In this document: positions 21,071 to 33,887 of the stretch, piece after piece
How positions within the stretch are numbered: position 1 is the stretch's first letter
Layout: the number at the start of each line of letters is the position of its first letter
Assembly (NCBI GenBank): GCA_009731375.1
Contig: BJOX01000122.1
Location: 370,471 to 408,176 of the forward strand
Length of the DNA: 37,706 nucleotides
Direction: 5' to 3'
Source: Paulinella micropora
Lineage: Eukaryota; Cercozoa; Imbricatea; Euglyphida
The notes under the pieces: generated by a model
The model's input: only the letters and a program-made list of their open reading frames with translations
Databases searched by the model: none
What the model was told of the DNA's origin: nothing
Made by a program: the position numbers and the translations under genes

Positions 21071-21274
21071 TATTTTTTTTAATTTGGGATATGGTTGATG
21101 ATGACCTCAAGACGTGGGTAAGTTCCCGGGCAATGGCTTGGTGGTCATGCAGGTAGCTCACAATCAAGGCCACCAACACACCTAGATAGATAGATAGATA
21201 GATAGATAGGATCTTTAGGTTAGGTAGGTAGGCACGGATTGTTCGATTGGTAGATAGATGGGGCTATGGAAAGG

Positions 21275-21275
<1 letters not shown>
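21071..21275. other. Unique island with a short (GATA)n
   Basis: Unique sequence containing GGATATGGTTGATGATGACC and GTGGTCATGCAGGTAGC, then six or seven GATA units and TTAGGTAGGTAGGC. No gene recognised. Confidence 0.55.
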
Positions 21276-21372
<97 letters not shown>

Positions 21373-21373
21373 T

Positions 21374-21404
<31 letters not shown>

Positions 21405-21438
21405 TGTGGGTGTGTGTGTGTGTGTGGGNNNNNNNNNN
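21276..21438 (+). repeat. (TA)n, (GT)n, G run and 10-N gap
   Basis: (TA)n at 21275-21340, (GT)n, 17 G around 21388-21404, more GT, then N 21429-21438. Confidence 0.93.
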
Positions 21439-21900
21439 GTTATGTATGTTATGTTATGTATGTTATGTTATGCATGTTATGTTATGTATGTTATGTTATG
21501 TTATGTATGTTATGTTATGTATGTTATGTTATGTATGTTATGTTATGTATATTATGTTATGTATGTTATGTTATGTATGTTATGTTATGTTATGTTATGT
21601 TATGTTATGTATGTTATGTTATGTTATGTATGTTATGTTATGCATGTTATGTTATGCATGTTATGTTATGTATGTTATGTTATGTTATGTTATGTATGTT
21701 ATGTTATGTTATGTTATGTTATGTTATGCTATGTTATGCTATGTATGTTATGCTATGTTATGTTATGTTATGTTATGTTATGTATGTTATGTTATGTATG
21801 TTATGTTATGTATGTTATGTTATGTATGTTATGTTATGTATGATATGTTATGCATGGTATGTTATGTATGGTATGTTAAGTATGGTATGTTATGTATGTA
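21439..21900 (+). repeat. (GTTAT)n/(GTAT)n mixed satellite
   Basis: TTATG and TATG units combine into a loose 14-base pattern, TATGTTATGTATGT, repeated over about 450 bp with GCATG and GGTATG variants toward the right. Confidence 0.95.
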
Positions 21901-22190
21901 TCTTTGTATGTATCTATGTATGTATGTATGTATGTATATGTGTGAGTCGAGAAGTGGTGGATAAATAGAGGATAAATGTATGTATGTATGTATGTATGTA
22001 TATGTGTGTCGAAAATTGTGGATAAATAGAGAACATAAGTATGTATGTATGTATGTATGTATGTATATGTGTGTCGAAAATTGTGGATAAATAGAGGATA
22101 AATGTATCTATGTATGTATGTATGTATGTATGTATATGTGTGTCGAAAATTGTGGATAAATAGAGGATAAATGTATTGATAGATAGATAT
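21901..22190 (+). repeat. Higher-order array S: four GTGGATAAATAGAG modules in (TATG)n
   Basis: Modules TCGAAAATTGTGGATAAATA, then GAGGATAAATGTA, occur near 22008, 22074 and 22142. A variant TCGAGAAGTGGTGGATAAATA occurs near 21947. The second copy reads GAGAACATAAG. Confidence 0.93.
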
Positions 22191-22281
22191 GATAGATTAA
22201 GCAGGAAGGTATGTAGATGGGTAGATGATGGATATAGACAGTAGATAGATAGATAGGTAGGTAGGTAGGTAGGTAGGTAGG

Positions 22282-22313
<32 letters not shown>

Positions 22314-22320
22314 CACTTAC
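22191..22320 (-). repeat. (GATA)n/(GGTA)n
   Basis: A GATGGGTAGATGATGG lead, then (GGTA)n at about 22255-22280 and (GATA)n. Confidence 0.93.
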
Positions 22321-22416
22321 CCACAGGCTGTATTATAGGAGGAGAAGAACACGCCAATATACCTACAAATACATAGATACATACGCATATATGTCATACA
22401 AATGTAAAAAGCCTAC

Positions 22417-22462
<46 letters not shown>

Positions 22463-22522
22463 NNNNNNNNNNNNNNNNNNNNNNNNNNNNNNNNNNNNNN
22501 NNNNNNNNNNCCCTCCCCCCCC

Positions 22523-22553
<31 letters not shown>

Positions 22554-22560
22554 ACCAGTT
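22321..22560. other. Unique piece, 44-C run, 48-N gap, C run and (CA)n
   Basis: Unique GCTGTATTATAGGAGGAGAAG is followed by C 22419-22462, N 22463-22510, another C run with one T, then (CA)n to about 22554. Confidence 0.88.
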
Positions 22561-22723
22561 GAGATGATACATACATACATACATACATACATACATACAT
22601 ACATACATACATACATACATACATACATACATACATACATACCTGCATGGTCGCTATCGGTTGCCAGCATCAACTGAGATAGACGCCTAGATACATACAT
22701 ACATGCATATATACATGCATACA

Positions 22724-22757
<34 letters not shown>

Positions 22758-22861
22758 ACATACACACATAACATACATACATACATACATACATACATAC
22801 ATACATACATACATACATACATACATACATGCATGCATGTATACATGCATACATACATACA

Positions 22862-22894
<33 letters not shown>

Positions 22895-23054
22895 GCATAC
22901 ATACATGCATACATACAGACATACATACATGCATACATGCATACATGCATACATACATACATGCATACATACATCCATCCATCCATTCCATACATACAGA
23001 CATTCATACATACATAACATACATCACATACATCACATAACACACATAACACAC
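22561..23054 (+). repeat. (CATA)n with GCATG variants and a short module
   Basis: Long (CATA)n. A unique insert at 22642-22690 (CTGCATGGTCGCTATCGG, then CCAGCATCAACTGAG) interrupts it. Right-hand variants include CATCCATC and CATCACATACATCACATAAC. Confidence 0.93.
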
Positions 23055-23345
23055 AACAGGACATAGCTAACCGTTTCTGGCTACGTCCGGACAGCCGTTT
23101 CCACAGCGCGGAGGTGAGGTATTGTGCGATGACGGGTAACCGCTCCGCGTAACGGTCCTCCGCATCCAGCACAATCGCGCACAATGCGCGACTCTACAGA
23201 CACAATTTTTTCAATTTTTTTTTAAACATTAAAATCGCACAGGTAGAGAGCGATCGAATTACACACATAGCATGCATGCAGACCTACCTAACCTATCTAC
23301 CTAGCTACCGACCTAGCTACCTATCTACCCTTCTTCCCTTCTACC
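23055..23345. other. G/C-rich unique island with a short open frame
   Basis: About 290 bp of complex sequence. On the minus strand 23060-23193 stays open for about 45 codons before running into the CATA repeat. Its peptide (with LDAEDRYAERLPVIAQYLTS) looks less repetitive than any other here. There is no ATG start (a TTG at 23184 could serve) and a stop lies just upstream. It may be a fragment of a coding sequence or chance. A T-rich stretch and CCTACCTA-like repeats follow at 23200-23345. Confidence 0.4.
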
Positions 23346-23505
23346 CTACCTGCTTATCGGTCACCTCCACAAAATGTGGTCAGGTGTCCGATACAACTAC
23401 ATATGCGGGCGCGCCAAATTCGACGTGTTTTGCGGGCTCGCCGGCCCGGCCCGGCTCGCCCGCAAAAACACGTGAAATTTGTGGCTAGCCGCATTAATAT
23501 TCACT
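23346..23505 (+). repeat. Palindromic dispersed repeat, family D, copy D3
   Basis: Matches the right half of D1: TCGGTCACCTCCACAAAATG, CTACATATGCGG, CGACGTGTTTTGCGGGCTCG and the paired CTCGCCCGCAAAAACACG. The left fold-back part of D1 is absent. The sequence to its left (TACCCTACCTGCTTA) is unrelated to D1, giving a likely edge near 23353. Confidence 0.83.
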
Positions 23506-23733
23506 ATCTATGACCTGTTTCCATCGGTGCTCTTCCTCCAGCTCGGGCGTGGCGGAGGCGGGCGTAACGTTCGTAACGGTCGTAACGTTCGTCGTCTCCG
23601 TGTTGTTGTGGTTGTTGTGGTTGTTGTGGTTATGGTTGTTGTTGATGTTTTTGTATTCGCTATCCCGTAACGGTTGGTTGAAGACAGTAAGTACTGAAGC
23701 CATGCTAACATAGTGAGACGTCAACGCGCGCCT

Positions 23734-23735
<2 letters not shown>
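23506..23735 (+). other. Unique island with GTTGTGGTT repeats and module R
   Basis: 23556-23600 contains CGTAACG repeats. 23600-23650 is (GTTGTGGTT)n-like. Then GGTTGGTTGAAGACAGTAAG, GAAGCCATG and GACGTCAACGCGCGCCTATAG, whose pieces recur near 24187, 24283 and 24704 within (GATA)n. Confidence 0.75.
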
Positions 23736-23777
<42 letters not shown>

Positions 23778-23858
23778 GTAGATAGGTTGGTAGATAGATA
23801 GATAGATAGATAGATAGGTAGGTAGATAGGTAGATAGATAGATAGATAGATAGATAGG

Positions 23859-23904
<46 letters not shown>

Positions 23905-23906
23905 GG

Positions 23907-23937
<31 letters not shown>

Positions 23938-23970
23938 GTAAATAGGTAGATAGATAGATAGATAGGTAGG

Positions 23971-24001
<31 letters not shown>

Positions 24002-24018
24002 GTAGGTAGGTATGTAGG

Positions 24019-24052
<34 letters not shown>

Positions 24053-24249
24053 TATAGATAGATATATATATAGATAGATAGATAGATAGGTAAATAGGTA
24101 GATAGATAGATAGATAGATAGATAGGTAGACAGATAGATAGATAGATAATAGATAGATAGGTAGATAGATAGATAGATAGTTGTAGAGGTTGATTGAAGA
24201 CAGTAAGCATTGAGGACATGGTAACATGGTTAGATATATAGATAGAGAT

Positions 24250-24282
<33 letters not shown>

Positions 24283-24327
24283 TGGTTAGACATCAACGAG
24301 CGCCTATAGATATATAGATAGAGATAG

Positions 24328-24364
<37 letters not shown>

Positions 24365-24521
24365 TATAGATAGATAGATAGATAGGTAGATGGATAGATA
24401 GGTAGATAGGTAGGTAGGTAGGTAGGTAGATAGATAGATAGATAGATGGATGGATAGATAGATAGATAGATAGGTAGATAGATACATGGATAGATACATA
24501 GATAGATACATAGATAGGTAC

Positions 24522-24553
<32 letters not shown>

Positions 24554-24604
24554 GTGGGTAGGTAGGTAGGTAGGTAGATAGATAGATAGATAGATAGATG
24601 GATG

Positions 24605-24637
<33 letters not shown>

Positions 24638-24658
24638 GTAGGTAGGTAGGTAGGTAGG

Positions 24659-24690
<32 letters not shown>

Positions 24691-24732
24691 GATAACATGG
24701 TTAGACATCAAAGAGCGCTTATAGATGTATAG

Positions 24733-24763
<31 letters not shown>

Positions 24764-24787
24764 AAGGTAGATAGATAGATGAAATGA
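23736..24787 (-). repeat. (GATA)n/(GGTA)n array with module R fragments
   Basis: About 1 kb of GATA and GGTA with ATATAGATA and GGAT variants. Module R pieces: GTTGATTGAAGACAGTAAGC near 24187, ATGGTTAGACATCAACGAGC near 24282, and ATGGTTAGACATCAAAGAGC near 24700. Repeated GGTAGGTAGGTAGG blocks indicate larger-scale duplication near 24405-24430, 24550-24575 and 24635-24660. Confidence 0.92.
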
Positions 24788-24833
24788 AATATCGACTAAT
24801 GTCAGAGAAAAGGAGCTTCTGATTTCGTCAACC

Positions 24834-24834
<1 letters not shown>
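24788..24834 (-). repeat. Dispersed 47-bp module E, copy 2 (inverted)
   Basis: The reverse complement of 5141-5187 with two differences. (GATA)n lies on both sides, separated on the left by GAAATGA. Confidence 0.85.
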
Positions 24835-24875
<41 letters not shown>

Positions 24876-24952
24876 TAGATAGATAGATAGATAGATAGAT
24901 ATACCTCAAGTCAAGGGACGCTGTTGAGGAATGTAAGGTAGGTAGATGGATG

Positions 24953-24998
<46 letters not shown>

Positions 24999-25030
24999 CA
25001 GACAGATAGATAGATAGAAAGATAGGTAGG

Positions 25031-25068
<38 letters not shown>

Positions 25069-25170
25069 TATAGATGGATAGACCTCAAGTCAAGTGATGC
25101 TGTAGAGGGATGTAAGATAGACAGATAGATAGATAGATAAATAGATAGATAGATAGATAGATAGACAGAC

Positions 25171-25209
<39 letters not shown>

Positions 25210-25244
25210 CCTAAGGTCAAAGGACGCTGAAGAGGGATGTAAGG

Positions 25245-25280
<36 letters not shown>

Positions 25281-25315
25281 CCTCAAGTCAAGGGACGCTG
25301 TAGAGGGATGTAAGG

Positions 25316-25347
<32 letters not shown>

Positions 25348-25400
25348 AGATAGATAGACCTCAAGTCAAGTGATGCTGTAGAAGGATGAATCTCAAACAT
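24835..25400 (-). repeat. Higher-order array Q: five CCTCAAGTCAAGGGACGCTG modules
   Basis: Modules begin near 24903, 25082, 25209, 25280 and 25359 and continue GTAGAGGGATGTAAGGTAG. Variants: GTTGAGGAATG in the first, CTAAGGTCAAAGG in the third, GTGATGCTG in the second and fifth. Spacers are (GATA)n with GACA units. Confidence 0.95.
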
Positions 25401-25423
25401 CGAGTCTGTGCATATGCACGATA

Positions 25424-25471
<48 letters not shown>

Positions 25472-25601
25472 GTTTGTGTAATCTATGTAGAATATTAAAA
25501 AAAAACGTAAATGTAGATATTGGTGTGAATATAAGCATAAGTATAAATAGAAATATAAATAAATGAATAAATATATACATATATATACATACATACATAC
25601 A

Positions 25602-25654
<53 letters not shown>
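25401..25654. repeat. (TA)n tracts around a short unique stretch
   Basis: (TA)n at about 25423-25468 and 25606-25651. Unique TCTATGTAGAATATT and (A/G)TATAAATA-type repeats lie between them. Confidence 0.88.
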
Positions 25655-25656
<2 letters not shown>

Positions 25657-25713
25657 TACCATTTCCAACAACCACGGCGAGGTCAGTTATATATATATGT
25701 ATATATATGTATA

Positions 25714-25748
<35 letters not shown>

Positions 25749-25898
25749 GTGTGTGTCTGTGTGTGTATGTGTGCGTGTGCGTGTGTATGTGTATGTATGT
25801 ATGTATGTATGAGTGCATACATACATACATACATACAACATTACATAATACATATTCACATACTGATCTCGGCGTGGCTGTGGGAAATGCGAACGGAC

Positions 25899-25947
<49 letters not shown>

Positions 25948-26081
25948 CATATATATAATATGGTTGTGGGAAATGCAAACCCGTCACCAGAAATACACGG
26001 AAAATTATATATATATATATATATATACATATATATACATAGACATATATGTATATATATATATACATACATACATATATG

Positions 26082-26121
<40 letters not shown>

Positions 26122-26277
26122 AATATATATATATGTATTTATGTATGTATGTGTGTATATGTATGTATGCATGTATGTATGCATGTATGTATGCATGTAT
26201 GTATGCATGTATGTATGTATTTATGTATGTATGTATGTATGTATGTATACATACATACATACATACATACATACATG

Positions 26278-26313
<36 letters not shown>

Positions 26314-26440
26314 TGTATGTATGTATGTATGTATGTATGTATACATACATACATACATACATACATACATACATACATACATAAATATATGCATACTGAC
26401 CTCGGCGTGGTTGGAAATGCAAACCCGTAAGCAGGAATAA
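25655..26440 (+). repeat. Array T: four CTCGGCGTGG...GGGAAATGC modules in (TA)n/(TATG)n
   Basis: The module GACCTCGGCGTGG, GTTGTGGGAAATGC, AAACCCGT occurs complete or partial near 25863, 25961 and 26398 on the plus strand. It occurs inverted near 25654-25684 (CCATTTCCAACAACCACGG). Linkers are (TA)n, (GA)n at 26100-26121 and (TATG)n. Between 26220 and 26390 (TATG)n switches to (CATA)n, back, and to (CATA)n again, giving nested hairpins. Confidence 0.9.
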
Positions 26441-26640
26441 ACGTACCTAAGTAGGTAGGCAGACAAACAGGTAGGTAGGTAGGTAGGTAGGTAGGTAGGT
26501 AGGCAGGCAGGTAGGTAGGTAGGTAGGTAGGTAGGTAGGTAGGTAGGCAGACAAACAGGTAGGTAGGTAGGTAGGTAGGTAGGTAGGTTGGTAGGTAGTG
26601 GGTAGGTATTGGGTACGTTGGTAGATAGATAGATGGGTAC
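26441..26640 (-). repeat. (GGTA)n/(GGCA)n with duplicated GCAGACAAACAGG block
   Basis: GGTA units with GGCA. The block GGCAGACAAACAGGTAGG occurs twice, at about 26457 and 26546, so a ~90-bp unit is tandemly duplicated. Confidence 0.94.
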
Positions 26641-26796
26641 GTTGGTAGATAGATAGATAGATAGATAGATAGATGGATAGATAGATAGATAGATAGGTAG
26701 ATAGATAGGTAGATAGATAGGTAGATAGATAGGTAGATAGATAGGTAGATAGATAGGTAGATAAATTGATAAATTGATAAATAGATAAATAGATAG

Positions 26797-26865
<69 letters not shown>

Positions 26866-27075
26866 AAGATAGATACCACTAACATGTGGTTGCTGTCCAC
26901 AGACGCTTAGATAGATCGATCGATAGATAGATAGATAGATAGATAGAGAGATAGAAAGAAAGATAGATAGATGGAAGATAGATAGATAGATAGATAGATA
27001 GACATATAGATAGATAGATAGATGGAAAGATAGAAAGAAAGATAGATAGATAGAAGATAGATAGATAGATAGAAG

Positions 27076-27106
<31 letters not shown>

Positions 27107-27307
27107 GATAGATAGATAGATAGAAGATAGATAGATAGATAGATAGATAGATTGGTAGATTGGTAGGTGGGTAGGTAGATAGATAGATAGATAGATAGAT
27201 AGTTAGATAGATAGATATATTGGTAGGTAGGTAGGTAGGTAGATAGGTAGATAGATAGATAGATAGATAGATAGATTGGTAGGCGGTAGGTAGGTAGGTA
27301 GATAGAT

Positions 27308-27360
<53 letters not shown>

Positions 27361-27416
27361 TATATAGATAGATAGATAGATAGATAGGTAGGTAGGTAGG
27401 TAGGTAGGTAGGTAGG

Positions 27417-27462
<46 letters not shown>

Positions 27463-27470
27463 CACAGATG
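26641..27470 (-). repeat. (GATA)n array with GAAAGATAGA and GGTA blocks
   Basis: Long GATA with regular AGATAGATAGGT units at 26690-26762. A module CCACTAACATGTGGTTGCTG lies at 26876-26895. Two related blocks with GAAGATAG and GAAAGAAAGATAG follow. (TA)n and (GA)n lie at 27310-27361. A second related module starts near 27475. Confidence 0.93.
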
Positions 27471-27666
27471 GAGTTACCACTAAGACATGATCGCTGTCCA
27501 CTGCTGATTGAAGAGGGGTCTGGTAGGGGGGTTCGGGAGAGGGTACAGACAATGTGGGGCATCCAATGCCTGCAAATGATGCGTATGTCATGTGTGTATT
27601 TGTGTAGGCCGGGTCCCACTTGGGACGGGGTTGGGTAGGCCGGGTCCCACTTGGGANNNNNNNNNN
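27471..27666. other. Unique island with a tandem 30-bp repeat and 10-N gap
   Basis: Begins with TTACCACTAAGACATGATCG, then CTGTCCACTGC, related to the module at 26876. Near the right end TAGGCCGGGTCCCACTTGGG occurs twice (about 27606 and 27636), the second running into N 27657-27666. No gene recognised. Confidence 0.7.
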
Positions 27667-27676
27667 TGTATGTGTA

Positions 27677-27730
<54 letters not shown>

Positions 27731-27781
27731 ACACACACACACACACACACACGCGTACATACACACACACACACACACCTA
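27667..27781 (+). repeat. (GT)n, (GA)n and (CA)n compound
   Basis: GT, then GA (27699-27727), then CA with GCGTACA interruptions. The (GT)n and (CA)n flanks are reverse complements and could pair around the (GA)n. Confidence 0.95.
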
Positions 27782-27821
27782 TACCTCTAGCGTACGTCAG
27801 AAGAAGTTGCCATATGTCCGC

Positions 27822-27955
27822 TAGCATGGTCGCGCGCTTGGATGTGCACGTGACTGGTAGGTTGAGGTCGTCAGGTCCCTCCCAATGGTGTAATGGCGCG
27901 CGATCTCTTGTTCTGGGTTCAAACTATAGGCCGTAATGTGTATTTGCTTTTTATT
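27822..27955 (+). mobile_element. tRNA-like short element, family S2, copy 1
   Basis: TGGTGTAATGG at 27886-27896 fits the pol III A box exactly and GGTTCAAACT at 27916-27925 fits the B box at nine of ten positions. GGTCCCT followed by AATGGTGTAATGG recalls the 5' half of eukaryotic tRNA-Gln. Box spacing is only 19 bases, so the tRNA fold is broken. The unit ends in a T-rich TTTATTTATTTATTTG tail. Probable tRNA-derived SINE fragment. Confidence 0.6.
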
Positions 27956-27982
27956 TATTTATTTGTCCATATATATTATATA

Positions 27983-28127
27983 TAGCATGGTCGCGCGCTT
28001 GGATATGCACGTGACTGGTAGGTTGAGGTCGTGAGGTCCCTTCTTAATGGTGTAATGGCGCGCGATCTGTTGTACTGGGTACAAACTATAGGCCGTAATG
28101 CGTATTTGTTTTTATTTGTTTGTTTGT
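27983..28127 (+). mobile_element. tRNA-like short element, family S2, copy 2
   Basis: A direct repeat of the preceding unit (offset about 161 bp) starting at TAGCATGGTCGCGCGCTTGG. The A box 28048-28058 is intact; the B box reads GGTACAAACT. The tail has TTTGTTTG instead of TTTATTTA. A short (TA)n, 27968-27984, separates the copies. Confidence 0.6.
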
Positions 28128-28783
28128 TGATTTGGAGAGAGAGGGAGAGAGAGAGAGAGAGAGAGAGGGAGGGAGGGAGGGAGGGAGNNNNNNNNNNNNN
28201 NNNNNNNNNNNNNNNNNNNNNNNNNNNNNNNNNNNNNNNNNNNNNNNNNNNNNNNNNNNNNNNNNNNNNNNNNNNNNNNNNNNNNNNNNNNNNNNNNNNN
28301 NNNNNNNNNNNNNNNNNNNNNNNNNNNNNNNNNNNNNNNNNNNNNNNNNNNNNNNNNNNNNNNNNNNNNNNNNNNNNNNNNNNNNNNNNNNNNNNNNNNN
28401 NNNNNNNNNNNNNNNNNNNNNNNNNNNNNNNNNNNNNNNNNNNNNNNNNNNNNNNNNNNNNNNNNNNNNNNNNNNNNNNNNNNNNNNNNNNNNNNNNNNN
28501 NNNNNNNNNNNNNNNNNNNNNNNNNNNNNNNNNNNNNNNNNNNNNNNNNNNNNNNNNNNNNNNNNNNNNNNNNNNNNNNNNNNNNNNNNNNNNNNNNNNN
28601 NNNNNNNNNNNNNNNNNNNNNNNNNNNNNNNNNNNNNNNNNNNNNNNNNNNNNNNNNNNNNNNNNNNNNNNNNNNNNNNNNNNNNNNNNNNNNNNNNNNN
28701 NNNNNNNNNNNNNNNNNNNNNNNNNNNNNNNNNNNNNNNNNNNNNNNNNNNNNNNNNNNNNNNNNNNNNNNNNNNNNNNNNNN
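28128..28783. other. (GA)n/(GGGA)n and 596-N gap
   Basis: About 55 bp of GA and GGGA units lead into N 28188-28783; the right side of the gap is (TATC)n. Confidence 0.95.
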
Positions 28784-30373
<1,590 letters not shown>

Positions 30374-30455
30374 TAGCGGTGGGCGGTCCGCGGGAAAAAT
30401 CAAGTGACAGGTGCGAGCTATCTGGTTCATTTTGATACGCCATTGTAACAGCCTA
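30374..30455. other. Unique island right of array H
   Basis: About 80 bp (GCGGTGGGCGGTCCGCGGG, then CATTTTGATACGCC). GCGGTCCGCGG-like palindromes are present; no gene. Confidence 0.55.
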
Positions 30456-30499
30456 GATAGATACGTAGATGGATGGATGGATGGATGGATGGATGAATG

Positions 30500-30533
<34 letters not shown>

Positions 30534-30592
30534 GAGATAGAGATAGATAGATAGATAGATATATAGATAGATAGATATACAGATAGACAGCC

Positions 30593-30634
<42 letters not shown>

Positions 30635-30680
30635 ATAGATAGACAGACAGACAGAGAGACAGACAGAGAGACAGACAGAC

Positions 30681-30731
<51 letters not shown>

Positions 30732-30803
30732 CAGAAAGATAGATAGATAGATAGATAGGATAGATAGATAGATAGATAGATATATAGATAGATAGATAGG
30801 TAT

Positions 30804-30848
<45 letters not shown>

Positions 30849-30850
30849 AG
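30456..30850 (-). repeat. (GATA)n with (GACA)n and (GGAT)n
   Basis: GGAT at 30471-30500, GATA, then GACA with GAGA at 30640-30683, then GATA. GATA mixed with GACA has the composition of the classical Bkm satellite. Confidence 0.93.
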
Positions 30851-31130
30851 ATAGGTTTACCACTCCATACACAGCAGCAAGTCGCTTAGCGGGAAGAGCG
30901 GGAGAGGTAGATAGATAGATAGGTAGATAGATAGATAGATAGATAGGTAGATAGATAGGTAGATAGATAGATAGATAGATAGGTAGGTAGGTAGGTAGGT
31001 AGGTAGGTAGGTAGATAGATAGATAGATGGATGGATAGCTAGCTAGATAGATAGGTTTTACCACTCCATGCACAGCAGCAAGTCGCTGAGCGGGAAGAGC
31101 GGGAAGGGTAGATAGATAGATAAGATTGAT

Positions 31131-31161
<31 letters not shown>

Positions 31162-31493
31162 GTAGATAGATAGGTAGATGGATGGATAGCTAGCTAGATA
31201 GATAGGTTTTACCACTCCATGCACAGCAGCAAGTCGCTTAGCGGGAAACGCGGGAGAGGTAGATAGATAGGTTTTACCACTCCATGCACAGCAGCAAGTC
31301 GCTTAGCGGGAAAAGCGGGAGAGGTAGATAGATAGATAGATAGGCGGATAGATAGATAGATACATAGATAGATAGATGGATGGATAGATAGACGGGTAGA
31401 TAGATAGGTAGATGGATGGATAGCTAGCTAGATAGATAGGTTTTACCACTCCATGCAGAGCAGCAAGTCGCTTAGCGGGAAGAGTGGGAGAGG

Positions 31494-31540
<47 letters not shown>

Positions 31541-31541
31541 G

Positions 31542-31572
<31 letters not shown>

Positions 31573-31680
31573 GTAGATAGATAGGTAGATGGATGGATAG
31601 CTAGCTAGATAGATAGGTTTTACCACTCCATACACAGCAGCAGGTCGCTGAGCGGAAAAAGCGAGAGGGGTAGCTGCGAG
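30851..31680 (-). repeat. Higher-order array I: six TACCACTCCAT...AAGTCGC modules
   Basis: The module GGTTTTACCACTCCATGCAC, AGCAGCAAGTCGCTTAGCGG, GAAGAGCGGGAGAGG starts near 30854, 31053, 31205, 31270, 31439 and 31616. Before the copies at 31053, 31205, 31439 and 31616 lies GGATGGATAGCTAGCTAGAT, so module and this flank amplify together. Two modules (31205 and 31270) are only 65 bp apart. Confidence 0.95.
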
Positions 31681-32218
<538 letters not shown>

Positions 32219-32219
<1 letters not shown>

Positions 32220-32338
32220 TGAGATGGACTCCATACCGCGACAATCAAATCTACATACTAGATACATACCATACATATTATATATACATATATATGTATA
32301 TACATATATATATATATATGTATATATGTATATATATG

Positions 32339-32372
<34 letters not shown>

Positions 32373-32452
32373 CATACATACATATATGTATGTATGTATG
32401 TATGCATGTATGTATACATACATACCTGGTTGACTTTAGTCTGTGGTGACAA

Positions 32453-32493
<41 letters not shown>

Positions 32494-32725
32494 TATATAT
32501 ATATATATATGTATGTATGCATGTATGTATGTATGTATGAACACATACATACCTGGTTGACTTTAGTAAGTGGTGACAAGAATATATATATATATACATA
32601 CATATATATATATATACATATATATAGACATATACATGTATGTATGTATGTACATACATACCTGGTTGACTTTAGTCAGTGGTGACAAAAACGTGGGTGC
32701 CAGTATACATACATACATATAATAC

Positions 32726-32769
<44 letters not shown>

Positions 32770-32925
32770 ATATATATGTATATATATATTATATATATAT
32801 ATATATATGTATGCATGTATGTATGTATGTATGCATGTATGTATGTATGCATGTATAGATACATACACACCTGGTTGACTTTCGTTAGTGGTGACAAGAA
32901 CGTGGGTGCCAGGCTCTCTTCATTC
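32219..32925 (+). repeat. Array J: four ACCTGGTTGACTTTAGT modules in (TA)n/(TATG)n
   Basis: Modules ACCTGGTTGACTTTAGT, GTGGTGACAAGAA start near 32424, 32551, 32660 and 32870. The last two also share ACGTGGGTGCCAG. Spacers are (TA)n-rich with (TATG)n. Confidence 0.94.
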
Positions 32926-33310
<385 letters not shown>

Positions 33311-33399
33311 ATACATACCTGGTTTACAGTGTGTGTTGTGCCCATTTGCATCATACCTATAATGTATGTTATGTATGTATGTATGTATGTATGTATGTG

Positions 33400-33431
<32 letters not shown>

Positions 33432-33665
33432 TGTATGTATGTATATGTATGTATGTATGTGTGTGTGTGTGTGTTGTGCCCATTTGCATCATACCTATAA
33501 TGTATGTTATGTATGCATGTATGTATATGTATGTATGCATGTATATGTATGTATATATATGTATATGTATGTGTGTGTATGTGTGTATATGTATGTACAT
33601 GTATGTATATGTATGTGTGTGTGTGTGTGCGTGTGTGTTATATCCATTTGCATCATACCTATCAG
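33311..33665 (+). repeat. Array K: three CCCATTTGCATCATACCTAT modules in (TATG)n
   Basis: Modules occur near 33341, 33478 and 33643 (the last with ATCCATTTGC). Two continue with AATGTATGTTATGTATG. The first is preceded by TACCTGGTTTACAGTG, close to the array J module. Confidence 0.92.
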
Positions 33666-33848
33666 ACACACTTACACATACATACATACATACATACACA
33701 AATACATACATACATGCATACATACATACATACATACACACACGTTCTGTACCCCTGCGAAACGGTCAGACATACATACATACATACATAACATACATTA
33801 CATGACATATTACATACATTACATAGATTACATGTCAGCACGTTCTGT

Positions 33849-33887
<39 letters not shown>

